DNA of 64,000 nucleotides from JBFWUW01 sp050247075 (lineage in GTDB: Bacteria > Planctomycetota > Planctomycetia > Pirellulales > JBFWUW01), in contig JBFWUW010000014.1 in the NCBI GenBank assembly GCA_050247075.1, positions 41,279 through 105,278 on the forward strand, in the 5' to 3' direction. A model generated the notes under the pieces. That model was not told where the DNA came from, made no database searches, and was given only the letters and a program-made list of their open reading frames with translations. Positions 34,299 to 43,634 of the stretch are shown piece after piece. Made by a program: the position numbers and the translations under genes. How positions within the stretch are numbered: the stretch's first letter is position 1; each line of letters starts with the position of its first letter.

Positions 34299-36002
34299 AT
34301 GTGGCTGTTGAATTCCAACCCTTTTCTCATCCGATGCCTGCTTTTGGCTGTCTGCCTGTGCGCGGTAAAGTCGGGCCGCTCGCTGGCTGAAGAGTCGCTG
34401 CACGAGAAGATCGATCTGTTGATTGCCGCCCAGGCCGGCGGGCCGGTGGCTGCCGCCGCGGACGATGCGGAGTTTTTGCGCCGCGCCTATCTCGACCTGG
34501 CGGGACGCATTCCCAGTAGCAGCGAAGCCAGGGCCTTTTTGGCCGATGCGGCCGCCGACAAACGAGTTCGGCTGATCGACGCCTTGCTGGCCGGGCCAGA
34601 TCACCCGCGACGGATGAAAGAGGCTTTCCACGTCATGCTCATGGAGCGTGCCGGCGACAACCCCGAATGGGACAACTTCCTGACCGATTCCTTCGCCGGC
34701 AACAAACCGTGGGACCAGATGGTCCGCGAGATGCTGTACCCGCCGGCCGAAGACGCCCATCGCCGTGGGGCGGGCTACTTTTTGTCGCGGCGGTTGGAGA
34801 ACTATGGCCAGCAGCCCGTCGATTTGCCCGGCCTGGCTCGCGACGTAGGACGGCTGTTTTTGGGTGTCGATCTGCAATGTGCGCAATGCCACAACCATCT
34901 GTTCGTCGACGACTACAAGCAGTGGCAATTTCAGGGGCTGTATGCCTTTGTCAACCACCTCAGACGCCGCACCGACACGCCGTTTCCGGCCGTGGCCGAG
35001 GGGCTTGTGCAGACGAAGATCGAGTTTGCCTCGGTGTTCGATGCCGACAACAAAATGCAGACCGGCCCGCGACTGCTGGAAGGGGCCGAGTTCGATGTGC
35101 CCGTGTTCAATAAGGGAGAGGAATTCCTGGTCGCGCCGGTCGCCGCCAAAGGCATACCGGGCGTTCCCAAATTCAGCCCGTTACGGATATTGTCGGAGCA
35201 GCTTCCCACGGCCAACAACACGGCCTTTTCGCGCAACATTGCCAACCGGCTGTGGTTTGTGATGTTTGGACGCGGTTTAGTTCACCCGTTGGACCTGCAC
35301 CACGGCGATAATCCGGCTTCGCACCCGGCCGTATTGGACCTGATGGCGGCGGAATTCGTGGCGCACCACTACGACATTCGCTGGCTGTTGCGGGAACTGG
35401 CGCTATCCCAAACTTACCAGAGGTCGAGCTTGCTGCCCGAGGGGACCGCCGCGGCGGCGCCCGAAAGCTACATCGTGGCCCTGGAAAAGCCCCTTTCGGC
35501 CGAACAATTGTACGCCAGCGTGTCGCGGGCCACCGGCCAGTACGATGTCGTGGAACAAGAGGTTGCGCAGCAGTTGAGCGGCGAGGATCCCAAACTGCTG
35601 GAGGCCGCGGACGAAAACGCCGTATTGAAGACAGCCCTGTTGGAGAAAAAAATCGGCCCGGCGCGGGCAGCATTTGTGGCGGCGTTCGCCAACCCTCCCA
35701 AAGAGCCCGAGACTGAATTTGCCCCGTCGGTCAAAGGGGCCTTGTTTATCATGAACGACGCCACCCTGCTCGATTGGCTACAACCTCGCCCCGGCAACCT
35801 GGTTGATCGCCTGGACAAACTTAGCGATTCCGCCGCCATTGCCGAGGAACTTTACCTCAACATCCTCTCGCGCAAGCCCAGCCCCGAAGAGCAAGCCACC
35901 GTCGCCGACTATCTCGCACAACACCCCGACAACAAACCCAAAGCCCTGGGCCAACTGGCCTGGGCCTTTCTCGCCTCGACCGAGTTTTGCGTCTGCCACT
36001 GA
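34299..36002 (+). CDS. DUF1549/DUF1553 domain protein
   Basis: A 567-residue protein with a signal peptide (LLAVCLCAVKSGRSLAEE). DUF1549 occupies the first ~250 residues (FLRRAYLDLAGRIP, FLGVDLQCAQCHNHLF with a CxxCH motif), and DUF1553 the rest (NRLWFVMFGRGLVHP, WLLRELALSQTYQRSS). It lacks the N-terminal PSCyt1 cytochrome domain present in the two larger paralogues at 40.5 and 57.7 kb. These proteins are planctomycete-specific and usually paired with DUF1501 genes, as here; a role in polysaccharide or electron-transfer processes is debated. Confidence 0.9.
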   Translation: MWLLNSNPFLIRCLLLAVCLCAVKSGRSLAEESLHEKIDLLIAAQAGGPVAAAADDAEFLRRAYLDLAGRIPSSSEARAFLADAAADKRVRLIDALLAGPDHPRRMKEAFHVMLMERAGDNPEWDNFLTDSFAGNKPWDQMVREMLYPPAEDAHRRGAGYFLSRRLENYGQQPVDLPGLARDVGRLFLGVDLQCAQCHNHLFVDDYKQWQFQGLYAFVNHLRRRTDTPFPAVAEGLVQTKIEFASVFDADNKMQTGPRLLEGAEFDVPVFNKGEEFLVAPVAAKGIPGVPKFSPLRILSEQLPTANNTAFSRNIANRLWFVMFGRGLVHPLDLHHGDNPASHPAVLDLMAAEFVAHHYDIRWLLRELALSQTYQRSSLLPEGTAAAAPESYIVALEKPLSAEQLYASVSRATGQYDVVEQEVAQQLSGEDPKLLEAADENAVLKTALLEKKIGPARAAFVAAFANPPKEPETEFAPSVKGALFIMNDATLLDWLQPRPGNLVDRLDKLSDSAAIAEELYLNILSRKPSPEEQATVADYLAQHPDNKPKALGQLAWAFLASTEFCVCH

Positions 36003-36066
36003 GGCGAGTGCCGAGTGTCGAATGAAAGAAGACACTCGCCTGCAGAACCGTCAACCGCCCGCAATC

Positions 36067-36108
36067 TGAAATCGAAAATCCAAAATCGAAAATCCAAAAT
36101 CCAAAATG
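36067..36108. repeat. Heptamer array reaching into the DUF1501 start codon
   Basis: Six 7-bp units (TGAAATC, GAAAATC, CAAAATC, GAAAATC, CAAAATC, CAAAATG). The last unit's ATG (36106-36108) is the start codon of the DUF1501 gene, and no Shine-Dalgarno sequence is present. Confidence 0.9.
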
Positions 36109-37395
36109 CCTCCTCCTCTCTGTCGTCCGTGGGAACATACGCTGAGCCGCCGGGCCTGGTTGGGCAACGTGGCGGGCGGGGCCGCCGTGGGGGCGGCTGG
36201 TTTGGGTTCGCTGGTCAATCCGGCCATGGCCGAGGAATTGCAGGCCAAGGATAAGCAGGTGCTGTTCATCTGGATCGATGGCGGCATGAGCCAGTTTGAA
36301 AGCTGGGATCCCAAGCCGCACACGCAGTTTGGCGGGCCGTTTCGTCCCATTGCCACCAGCGTACCCGGCGTGCAAGTTAGCGAGCTGATGCCGCATTCGG
36401 CCCAGGTCATGCAGCACTTGGCGATCGTGCGTAACATGGCCACGCAAGACAATTCGCACTCGGCTGGCGTCCCCCGCATTCAACGGGGCGACCCCAAGAA
36501 CCGCGGCGTGATCTATCCCTATTTCGGTTCCGCCGTCGCCAAACTCATGGGGTCGGGTGCCAGCGGCCTGCCCCCTTATGTCTGGATCAAGCCGGGCAAC
36601 GGCGGTTTCATCTACCAAGACGCGGGCTTTCTTGGCCCACAATACGGCGCGCTGGCCTTTGGCGATGGCAAGCCCCCGGCCAACTTGTTGCGGCACGAAT
36701 CGGTAACAGCCGAGGAAGACGCGGCCCGCAATGCCTTGCGCGAGGCGGCCAACCAGCGGTACGCCGCCCGCCGCCGGCCCAACACGGCCGAGACTCACGG
36801 CTACGTGTTTCAAATGGCCCGCAAGCTGATGGAGCGTCAAGATCTGTTTGACGAAGCGACCTTTTCCGAACAAGACCGCCAGCGTTACGGCACGCACGAA
36901 ATTGGCCGCCACATGCTGCTGGCCCGCAAGATGTTGGAGGCGGGCGTGCGGTTCGTCAAAGTCAATTCTTACGGCTGGGATACCCACGGCGATAACTTCC
37001 ACGGCCATCTCAGCCTGGTGCCGCGGTTCGACCAGGCGTTCGCGGCGATTGTAGAGGACCTGGCTGTCAGCGGCATGCTGGACCATGTGCTGGTCATCGC
37101 CATGAGTGAATTCGGCCGCACGCCGCGCATCAACGGCCACATCGGCCGCGACCACTGGCCCGAAAGCTGGTCGCTGGCCATGGCCGGCTGCGGCGTTAAG
37201 CGGGGCGTGGTGGTCGGGGCGACCAACGACAATGGCACAGAAGTGGCCGGCACCGGCTACGACATCGGCCACATGTTCCACACCTGGTTCAACGCGCTGG
37301 GCATCGACAGTGTCAACTTGCAATACGACAACAACGGCCAGCCGCTCCCCATCGCCCACGACGACTGCGGCCCCGTGAAGGACGTATTGGCGTAG
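36106..37395 (+). CDS. DUF1501 family protein (Tat-type leader)
   Basis: A 429-residue protein with a twin-arginine-like leader (TLSRRAWLGNVAGGAAVG). DUF1501 belongs to the alkaline-phosphatase/sulfatase-like superfamily: IWIDGGMSQFESWDPKP near the N-terminus, NSYGWDTHGDN and VIAMSEFGRTPRINGHIGRDHWPESW contribute the conserved His and Asp residues. It is downstream of a DUF1549 gene, the usual planctomycete pairing. The start codon is the last 3 bases of a CAAAAT(C/G) heptamer array; an inverted array follows the gene at 37398. Confidence 0.9.
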   Translation: MPPPLCRPWEHTLSRRAWLGNVAGGAAVGAAGLGSLVNPAMAEELQAKDKQVLFIWIDGGMSQFESWDPKPHTQFGGPFRPIATSVPGVQVSELMPHSAQVMQHLAIVRNMATQDNSHSAGVPRIQRGDPKNRGVIYPYFGSAVAKLMGSGASGLPPYVWIKPGNGGFIYQDAGFLGPQYGALAFGDGKPPANLLRHESVTAEEDAARNALREAANQRYAARRRPNTAETHGYVFQMARKLMERQDLFDEATFSEQDRQRYGTHEIGRHMLLARKMLEAGVRFVKVNSYGWDTHGDNFHGHLSLVPRFDQAFAAIVEDLAVSGMLDHVLVIAMSEFGRTPRINGHIGRDHWPESWSLAMAGCGVKRGVVVGATNDNGTEVAGTGYDIGHMFHTWFNALGIDSVNLQYDNNGQPLPIAHDDCGPVKDVLA

Positions 37396-37397
37396 CG

Positions 37398-37425
37398 GAT
37401 TTTCGATTTTGGATTTTGGATTTTG
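37398..37425. repeat. Inverted heptamer array after the DUF1501 gene
   Basis: Four 7-bp units (GATTTTC, then three GATTTTG), the reverse complement type of the array at 36067-36108. A 21-bp perfect inverted match exists between the two arrays. Confidence 0.9.
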
Positions 37426-37439
37426 GATTGGAAACAACC

Positions 37440-37460
37440 GAACACTGAACACTGAACCCC
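37440..37460. repeat. GAACACT heptamers before the WD40 start
   Basis: Two GAACACT units and one GAACCCC unit end 3 bases before the ATG of the WD40 gene. The same heptamer type occurs at 30609-30650. No Shine-Dalgarno motif lies between. Confidence 0.85.
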
Positions 37461-37463
37461 CCC

Positions 37464-38534
37464 ATGCCCGACTCCGCCACCCTGCTGGCCCAATTCCAGC
37501 CCAAGCAATTCAAAGTCTTGAAGGCCGAGCGGCAAGTTTGCACGGCCCGCTTCAGCCCTTGCGGCAAATTGCTAACAGCGGGGGGCTACGACGGCACCGT
37601 CCGCCGTTGGAACAGCGAGAACGACGAGTTGGCGGAACTCCCCTCGTTGACCGGCCATCGCGGCTGGGTGCAGGAAGTGGCCTTTGCACCCGTCGGCGGC
37701 AAGATGTTTTCGGCGGACAGTTGGGGAGCGTTGCAGGCCTGGAACTATGCCGATGGCGGCGAACAGCCCGCCTGGAGCTTGCCCGCCGCGCACGACGGCT
37801 GGATCCACGCCTTGGCGGCCAATGCCGATGGCACGCTGGCCGCTACCTGCGGCTTGGACCGCGCGATCCGCGTCTGGTCGGCCGCTGAGGGCACCATGCT
37901 GCACGAAATCCCGCGGCAGCCAGACAGCCTGCATTGCCTAGTATTTCATCCGGGCGGGGCATTGCTGGCGGGTGACCTCAAGGGCATTGTGCGACAATGG
38001 GATCTGGCGAGCGGACAGGCGGTACGGCAGTTCGATGCCGGCGTGCTGTTCAAGGAAGACCGCCTGCAACAGATCGGCGGAATACGTTGTCTGGCGGTGA
38101 GTGACGACGGCGCATGGCTGGCGGTGGGAGGAACCAAACCGGCCAATGGCGGCAACGTGCAAGGCATTCCTTGCGTGCTGCTGTTCGATTGGGCCAGCGG
38201 CGAATTGAAGCACACGTTGGATTTGGGCGGCTCCGGCGATGTCTATGCCACGGACATCCGGTTTCACCCGGCCGGTTTCTTGATGCTCTCTACGTCCGGC
38301 GGGCCGGGGATCGGCCGCCTGGTCTATCGCGTGCCGACGGAGGAAAAGCCCTTCTTTGAAACGACGGCCATGCCCAATTGCCATTCGCTGTCGGTTCATC
38401 CGGGCGGCTTGCGGCTGGCGGTCTGCGGCACCAACGCTGGCAGCCAGGCCAACGGCCGCAACCTCGATGCCAACGGCCAATATGCCGACAATCACTCGCC
38501 CATCTACCTGCTCGACATGCCGGTTCCCGCGTAA
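37464..38534 (+). CDS. WD40-repeat protein
   Basis: A 356-residue protein with about six WD40 repeats (VCTARFSPCGKLLTAGGYDGTV at the first, IHALAANADGTLAATCGLDR at the third). The repeats occupy nearly the full length, consistent with one propeller. It lies between the DUF1501 gene and a 600-residue membrane protein; gaps are 68 and 9 bases, so it is probably in one operon with both. WD40 proteins accompany DUF1501 genes in many planctomycetes; the function is unknown. Confidence 0.9.
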   Translation: MPDSATLLAQFQPKQFKVLKAERQVCTARFSPCGKLLTAGGYDGTVRRWNSENDELAELPSLTGHRGWVQEVAFAPVGGKMFSADSWGALQAWNYADGGEQPAWSLPAAHDGWIHALAANADGTLAATCGLDRAIRVWSAAEGTMLHEIPRQPDSLHCLVFHPGGALLAGDLKGIVRQWDLASGQAVRQFDAGVLFKEDRLQQIGGIRCLAVSDDGAWLAVGGTKPANGGNVQGIPCVLLFDWASGELKHTLDLGGSGDVYATDIRFHPAGFLMLSTSGGPGIGRLVYRVPTEEKPFFETTAMPNCHSLSVHPGGLRLAVCGTNAGSQANGRNLDANGQYADNHSPIYLLDMPVPA

Positions 38535-38543
38535 GACCACGTT

Positions 38544-40346
38544 ATGTCGCAAACGCCGCCAACCGGGCCATCACGGTGGGCCCTTTGTCTGGTTGGCCTG
38601 GGCCTGAGCGCGCTGCTGGCGGCCGCCGTGGCTGGGTTTTCGCCGGGCCATTCCCAGGCACCTGGCATTCCGCCGGATATCGCGGCCCGCTCGGCCCGTT
38701 GGCTCTTTGCGGTGCTGGCTATTTTCAGTCTGACGCCGTTGGTGCTGCATAAGCACGCGGCGCTGGCGGGACAGACGGGGCCGGCCGCGCGGTCTTGGCC
38801 CTGGCTGCTGGCGGCCTTTGCCGCTTCGCCGTTCTGGTTGATGTACGCGGCCCATTTTTGGGAAAACGGCGAAGCCGCGACCGGCTTTCTGCAATACGAC
38901 ATGGCCTATTACCTGGCCAATGGTCGCGAGATTTTTGAGCGTGGCAACGGCTGGATGTACTGCAATCCGTACGATCCCCGGCCCGAAGCGCCAGTCATCT
39001 ATTTCCACTGGCTGATGTGGGTGATGGGCGTGGCGGTGATGAAGTTGGGCTGCGACCCGGGTCTGGTGTCGGTGGCGATTTGTCTGGCGGGGGGATGGGT
39101 GTGCGCTTACTTTACTTATCGGCTGGTAGCGGCGGTGGTGGCCGACCGTCGTTGGGAGGTTCCCTGTTTCCTGCTGGCCATGTGGGGAGGAGGAGCGTTC
39201 GTCCTGTGGGAAGGTCTGGCCGTGCCCCCCCTGGACGGCAATCTGGCCGCGCTTTTCCGTGGCGAACCGGCCGGTGGCGACTGGTGCCTCAACTGGGGCC
39301 GCAATCTGTTCTATCCCACCGAGGCTGTCTACCACGCGCTGGTGGCCATCGCCTGGTGGGGAGTGGCGGTTGGCCGCCGAGGGACGGCCCTGGCCGCGGT
39401 CTGCCTGCTGGCGGCCACGCATCCGTTCTCCGGCGCGCAGCATCTGGCCATCATTACGCTGTGGTTTGCGCTGCGAACAGTCTGGACGCGCCAGATCCAG
39501 GATCTAGCTTGCCTGTTGCTGGCCAGCGCGGCGTCCGGCCTGTTTGGCTGGTATTACTTTGTCTATCTGCCAGGCTTTGCCGAGCATCGCGAACTGCAGC
39601 ACACCTGGGAATTGGATTGGTCGTTCCCCCTGGGCGCGCTGCTGTTGGCCCACCTGTTTGTGTTGCCGGCGGCGATTCAACGGTTGATTCAAGACCGGCT
39701 GCGGCTGCCCCCCGCCGCGGCATTTCTGGCGTTGGCTTGCCTGGTATCGCTGGCCCTAAGCAAGCACGAACTGCTGATCGCCCCACGGCAGCCGCTGCAC
39801 TTCGCCCGCGGGTATACCTGGCTGCCGCTGTTGTTGATTGGCTGGCCAGCTATCGCGGGTTGGCTGGCCTGGCTGCAGGCCCGCCTGCATGGCTGGCGAT
39901 TGGCCGCCGCTTTAGCGGCCGGCATGTTGGTGGCGTGCAGCGACAACGCGGCTTGGATCGCCATGAAATCCGCCTACGCCAACACGGCGTTGTACTTGCA
40001 ACCCGACGAGCGCGACATGCTCCGCGCGGCCAACCAGCGCCGACTTCGCGGGCTGTTGGTCTGCTCCAACTCGAAAGTGTCGTATCTCGCGGCGACCTAC
40101 ACATCGCTCGATCCCTATTGGGGGCATGTTTTCAACACGCCCCAGCGGCACGAAAAAACCCGACTCATGCCCCAGTTCTTTGAGTTCGCCGACAAGCCCG
40201 GCCCCGCCGATGTGGAGGAACTCAAGCAAAGCTGGCGGTACTTGCTGATTCCCTTCCCCCAGCAGTTGCGGACATCTCCCAAGCTGGAGGTTATCCATCG
40301 CAATGATAACTGGCTGCTGGCCCGCCCCAAGCAGCCGGGTGCGTAG
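38544..40346 (+). CDS. Large polytopic membrane protein, possibly GT-C-like
   Basis: A 600-residue protein with about 12 hydrophobic helices and a ~100-residue C-terminal soluble tail (from about 500). Segments such as GFLQYDMAYYLANGRE after the second or third helix and RQPLHFARGYTWLP resemble acceptor or donor loops of GT-C-type glycosyltransferases, but no decisive motif is present. The gene starts 9 bases after the WD40 stop. Its TAG stop (40344-40346) is the left TAG of a family G repeat (GTAGCCGC). Confidence 0.7.
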   Translation: MSQTPPTGPSRWALCLVGLGLSALLAAAVAGFSPGHSQAPGIPPDIAARSARWLFAVLAIFSLTPLVLHKHAALAGQTGPAARSWPWLLAAFAASPFWLMYAAHFWENGEAATGFLQYDMAYYLANGREIFERGNGWMYCNPYDPRPEAPVIYFHWLMWVMGVAVMKLGCDPGLVSVAICLAGGWVCAYFTYRLVAAVVADRRWEVPCFLLAMWGGGAFVLWEGLAVPPLDGNLAALFRGEPAGGDWCLNWGRNLFYPTEAVYHALVAIAWWGVAVGRRGTALAAVCLLAATHPFSGAQHLAIITLWFALRTVWTRQIQDLACLLLASAASGLFGWYYFVYLPGFAEHRELQHTWELDWSFPLGALLLAHLFVLPAAIQRLIQDRLRLPPAAAFLALACLVSLALSKHELLIAPRQPLHFARGYTWLPLLLIGWPAIAGWLAWLQARLHGWRLAAALAAGMLVACSDNAAWIAMKSAYANTALYLQPDERDMLRAANQRRLRGLLVCSNSKVSYLAATYTSLDPYWGHVFNTPQRHEKTRLMPQFFEFADKPGPADVEELKQSWRYLLIPFPQQLRTSPKLEVIHRNDNWLLARPKQPGA

Positions 40347-40468
40347 CCGCATGGCTCCTGCCATGTTGGCTTGAGTCGGTTACGGCAATCCACCACGCCA
40401 GGCAACCACACTCGGAATAGGCCCGCCACTCGCGTATCGGGCCGGCTCGGCATAAGCCGTGCGGCTAC
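40343..40468. repeat. Family G element, copy 1 (GTAGCCGC...GCGGCTAC)
   Basis: A ~126-bp element with inverted ends GTAGCCGC / GCGGCTAC. The left end includes ATGGCTCCTGCCATG and TTGGCTTGAG. Its left TAG is the stop codon of the 600-residue membrane protein. Related sequences occur at 54809, 55079 and 61944. Confidence 0.8.
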
Positions 40469-40519
40469 GGGTGGGCTATAATCCAGATGAGGAATGCCAG
40501 TTTCCCCCGCTGCCGGCCC

Positions 40520-43500
40520 ATGTTGACTTTTTGCCACCTACGAACGCGATTCTCCGCACGAGCGGTCCTGTTCAACGCCGTATTGGGCTGCTGCGCGTGG
40601 AGTGCCGCGCCAAGTGTCGGACTGCGGGCCGAGGAGTCAGCCGCGCGGCCGGTCGATTTCAATCGTGATATTCGCCCGATTCTTGCGCACAACTGCTACC
40701 ACTGTCACGGGCCGGACGCCGCCGAACGAAAAGCAGATCTGCGGCTGGATACGCTCGAGGGGCTGTTCCGTCCGGAATCACCCGGTGTACCCGCGGTCAC
40801 GGTGCAGGGCCATCCGCAAGCGAGCGAACTTTTCCGGCGGATTTCGTCGCCCGACGCGGCCGAGCGCATGCCGCCGGCCGACAGCCAGCGGCAACTCAGC
40901 GAGGCACAAATCGCGCTGATCGAACGGTGGATCGAACAAGGAGCGGACTGGGGGCAACATTGGTCGTTCGTTCGTCCCATCCGGCCGGCCGTGCCAGAGG
41001 CCAGTGATCTAGGCTGGGTCCGCAATCCGATCGACGCTTTCATCCTGGCCCAGCTCGACAAACACCAACTGAGTCCATCGCCCGAGGCCGATCGCCTGGC
41101 GCTGGTGCGCAGGCTGTATCTCGACCTGATCGGCCTGCCGCCGACGCCCGAGGAGGCCGATGCGTTTGTGGCCGACCAACGCGAGGATGCTTACGAACAA
41201 TTGGTTGATCGGTTGTTGAAGTCGCCCCATTACGGTGAGCGCTGGGCGCGGCTGTGGCTGGATTTGGCCCGCTATTCCGACAGCAATGGCTACGAGAAAG
41301 ACCGGCCCCGCTCGATGTGGCCCTATCGCGATTGGGTCGTCGCGGCGCTCAACCGGGACATGCCGTTCGACCAGTTCACGATCGAACAGATCGCAGGCGA
41401 CATGCTGCCGGGTGCCACGCTGCCGCAACGGGTTGCTACCGGTTTTCATCGCAACACGATGACCAACGAAGAAGGGGGAATCGACTTCGAGGAGTTTCGC
41501 TTCGCGTCGATTGTTGACCGGGTCAACACCACGGGCACCGCCTGGCTGGGATTGACGGTGGGTTGTGCCCAATGCCACGCGCACAAGTTCGATCCTATCT
41601 CCCAGACCGAGTACTACCAACTGTTGGCCCTGCTGGACAACGTGGACGAGCCGGAGTTGGAAGTTCCCGACGAGCGGATGGCGCCTTTGCTGGCCGCCCA
41701 TGAGGAAAAAGTCGCCTCGATCGAACGGCAGATTCAAGCCCGGCTACCCAAGCTTGGGCCGCAATTTGCCGACTGGCGGGCCACGGCCGCCGAACAGGCC
41801 GTGCATTGGACCATGCTTGCCCCGTCGAGTTTCCGCTCGGCCAAGGGGACCAGCCTGGACCTGCTGGCCGACGGCAGCCTGTTGGCCACGGGCGATGCAC
41901 CGAACGATGACGTTTACGAACTCCTGGTCGATACCGATCTGGAACAAATCACGGCCTTGCGGCTGGAAGTATTGCCGCACGACAGCCTGCCCGATGGTGG
42001 GCCGGGCCGGGCGCAGTTCAACTCAGGCAACGGCGGGCGGGGGGACTTCTTATTGACGGAGTTGGAAGTCACCGCCTCGCCCCGATCGACAGACCTGGCT
42101 TCGCCATCTACATTGCGGCTGAAGTTTCAGAACGCCAGCGAGACATTGGCCGACAAACATAGCACGGCCGCCCAGGCCGTGGATGGCGATATCGAGTCGG
42201 GCTGGGCGATTGGCGAGACGGGCGGGCAGATGCAGGTGGCCATCTTTCCCCTGGCCGAACCATTGCGGCAGGCCGGCGGCACAAGGCTGTCGATTCGGCT
42301 GGTGCAGCAATACATTCATCAACTCACGATCGGCCGCTTCCGCCTGTGGGCCACTGGCGACGAGCGCCAACCGGCGGCCTTGCGCATGCCCGCCGAGGAC
42401 GAAGCCTTATTGCTGCGTCCCTTCGACGAACTCAACGCAGAGGAACAACGGCGGCTGCAAGCGTGCTATGCCTTGGTCGGGCCAGAGTTGGCCCCCAAGC
42501 AGGCCTTGCTGCAAGAACTACATTTCCGCCGGCCCAAATTGCCGACCACCTTGGTGATGGCGGCCCGGCCACCCCATCATACGCGCACGACCCATCGCCG
42601 CCATCGGGGCGATTTTTTGTCACCGCGCGAAGCCGTCGCGCCGGGCGTCCCTAGCGCACTGCATCCCTTGCCGCCGGGCACCACGCCCGACCGGTTGGCG
42701 CTGGCGCGTTGGCTGGTGGATGAGCAAAACCCGCTGGTTGGCCGTGTGACGATGAACCGCCAGTGGCAGGCGCTGTTCGGCCGGGGCATCGTCCGCACCA
42801 GCGACGATTTTGGCGTTCAAGGCGAACTCCCTTCCCACCCGGAGTTGCTCGATTGGCTGGCCACCGAGTTCATCCGCCGCGGCTGGTCGCTGAAGGCCAT
42901 GCATCGGCTGATTGTCACCAGTGCCACCTACCGGCAGTCGTCGCGAGTCACGTCCGCGGCCCTGGCCGCCGACCCCGGCAATGTTTGGCTGGCCCGCGCT
43001 CCACGCGTGCGGTTAGAAGCCGAATTGGTCCGCGATATGTTGCTGGCCGCCAGCGGCCAATTGAACCGCGAGATAGGCGGCAGAAGCGTCTTTCCTCCGC
43101 AGCCCGACAGCGTAGTCATGCTGGCCTATGGCATGGCCACCTGGACCCCCAGCACCGGTCCCGACCGTTACCGCCGAGGGCTGTATATCTTCAACAAACG
43201 GACTTCACCCTTCGCCGGCCTGGCCCAGTTCGATGGGCCGTCTGGCGAAACTTGCGTTTCGCAACGCGATCGAACCGACACTCCGCTGCAAGCTCTGACG
43301 CTGCTGAATGACGGCGTCTATGTCGAAGCCGCGCAAGCCTTGGCCCGCCGATCGCTGGCCCAGGCAGGCACCAACGAACAAGCGATCGCCAGGCGGATGT
43401 TCCGGCTGTGCCTGACCCGTCCGCCGGAAGGGGATGAGTTGTCGGCCGTGCTGGGGTTTTACCGGCGGCAACTCGCCCGGTTCCGCGCGGCCGATGCGGC

Positions 43501-43630
43501 CCTGGCCCGCCAGGCGATTGGCGCGGCCGATACGCTCCCCATTGAAAAGGAAGACGCTTGCCAGCAGGCCGCTTGGACGCTAGCCGCGCGGGTGCTGCTC
43601 AACCTGGACGAAACAATCACCAAGGAATAG
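40520..43630 (+). CDS. PSCyt1-DUF1549-DUF1553 protein (planctomycete cytochrome)
   Basis: A 1036-residue protein from ATG 40520 (ATG 40487 is an alternative). After a signal peptide comes the PSCyt1 cytochrome-c domain (FNRDIRPILAHNCYHCHGPD), then DUF1549 (FILAQLDKHQLSPSPEADR, with TVGCAQCHAHKFDP as second CxxCH), an inserted discoidin/carbohydrate-like region (about residues 430-620) and DUF1553 (NPLVGRVTMNRQWQALFGRG). This is the full-length form; the DUF1501 gene follows after 4 bases, a standard pair. Likely periplasmic. Confidence 0.93.
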   Translation: MLTFCHLRTRFSARAVLFNAVLGCCAWSAAPSVGLRAEESAARPVDFNRDIRPILAHNCYHCHGPDAAERKADLRLDTLEGLFRPESPGVPAVTVQGHPQASELFRRISSPDAAERMPPADSQRQLSEAQIALIERWIEQGADWGQHWSFVRPIRPAVPEASDLGWVRNPIDAFILAQLDKHQLSPSPEADRLALVRRLYLDLIGLPPTPEEADAFVADQREDAYEQLVDRLLKSPHYGERWARLWLDLARYSDSNGYEKDRPRSMWPYRDWVVAALNRDMPFDQFTIEQIAGDMLPGATLPQRVATGFHRNTMTNEEGGIDFEEFRFASIVDRVNTTGTAWLGLTVGCAQCHAHKFDPISQTEYYQLLALLDNVDEPELEVPDERMAPLLAAHEEKVASIERQIQARLPKLGPQFADWRATAAEQAVHWTMLAPSSFRSAKGTSLDLLADGSLLATGDAPNDDVYELLVDTDLEQITALRLEVLPHDSLPDGGPGRAQFNSGNGGRGDFLLTELEVTASPRSTDLASPSTLRLKFQNASETLADKHSTAAQAVDGDIESGWAIGETGGQMQVAIFPLAEPLRQAGGTRLSIRLVQQYIHQLTIGRFRLWATGDERQPAALRMPAEDEALLLRPFDELNAEEQRRLQACYALVGPELAPKQALLQELHFRRPKLPTTLVMAARPPHHTRTTHRRHRGDFLSPREAVAPGVPSALHPLPPGTTPDRLALARWLVDEQNPLVGRVTMNRQWQALFGRGIVRTSDDFGVQGELPSHPELLDWLATEFIRRGWSLKAMHRLIVTSATYRQSSRVTSAALAADPGNVWLARAPRVRLEAELVRDMLLAASGQLNREIGGRSVFPPQPDSVVMLAYGMATWTPSTGPDRYRRGLYIFNKRTSPFAGLAQFDGPSGETCVSQRDRTDTPLQALTLLNDGVYVEAAQALARRSLAQAGTNEQAIARRMFRLCLTRPPEGDELSAVLGFYRRQLARFRAADAALARQAIGAADTLPIEKEDACQQAAWTLAARVLLNLDETITKE

Positions 43631-43634
43631 CGCC

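Noticed and set aside
33833..34330. Minus-strand frame in the 33.8-34.3 kb spacer
   Set aside because: Composition (Arg, Pro, Ser, short runs) does not look like a protein and there is no ribosome-binding site.
35857..37452. Minus-strand open frame opposite the DUF1501 gene
   Set aside because: Antisense shadow with low-complexity product; the plus-strand reading has the conserved DUF1501 residues.
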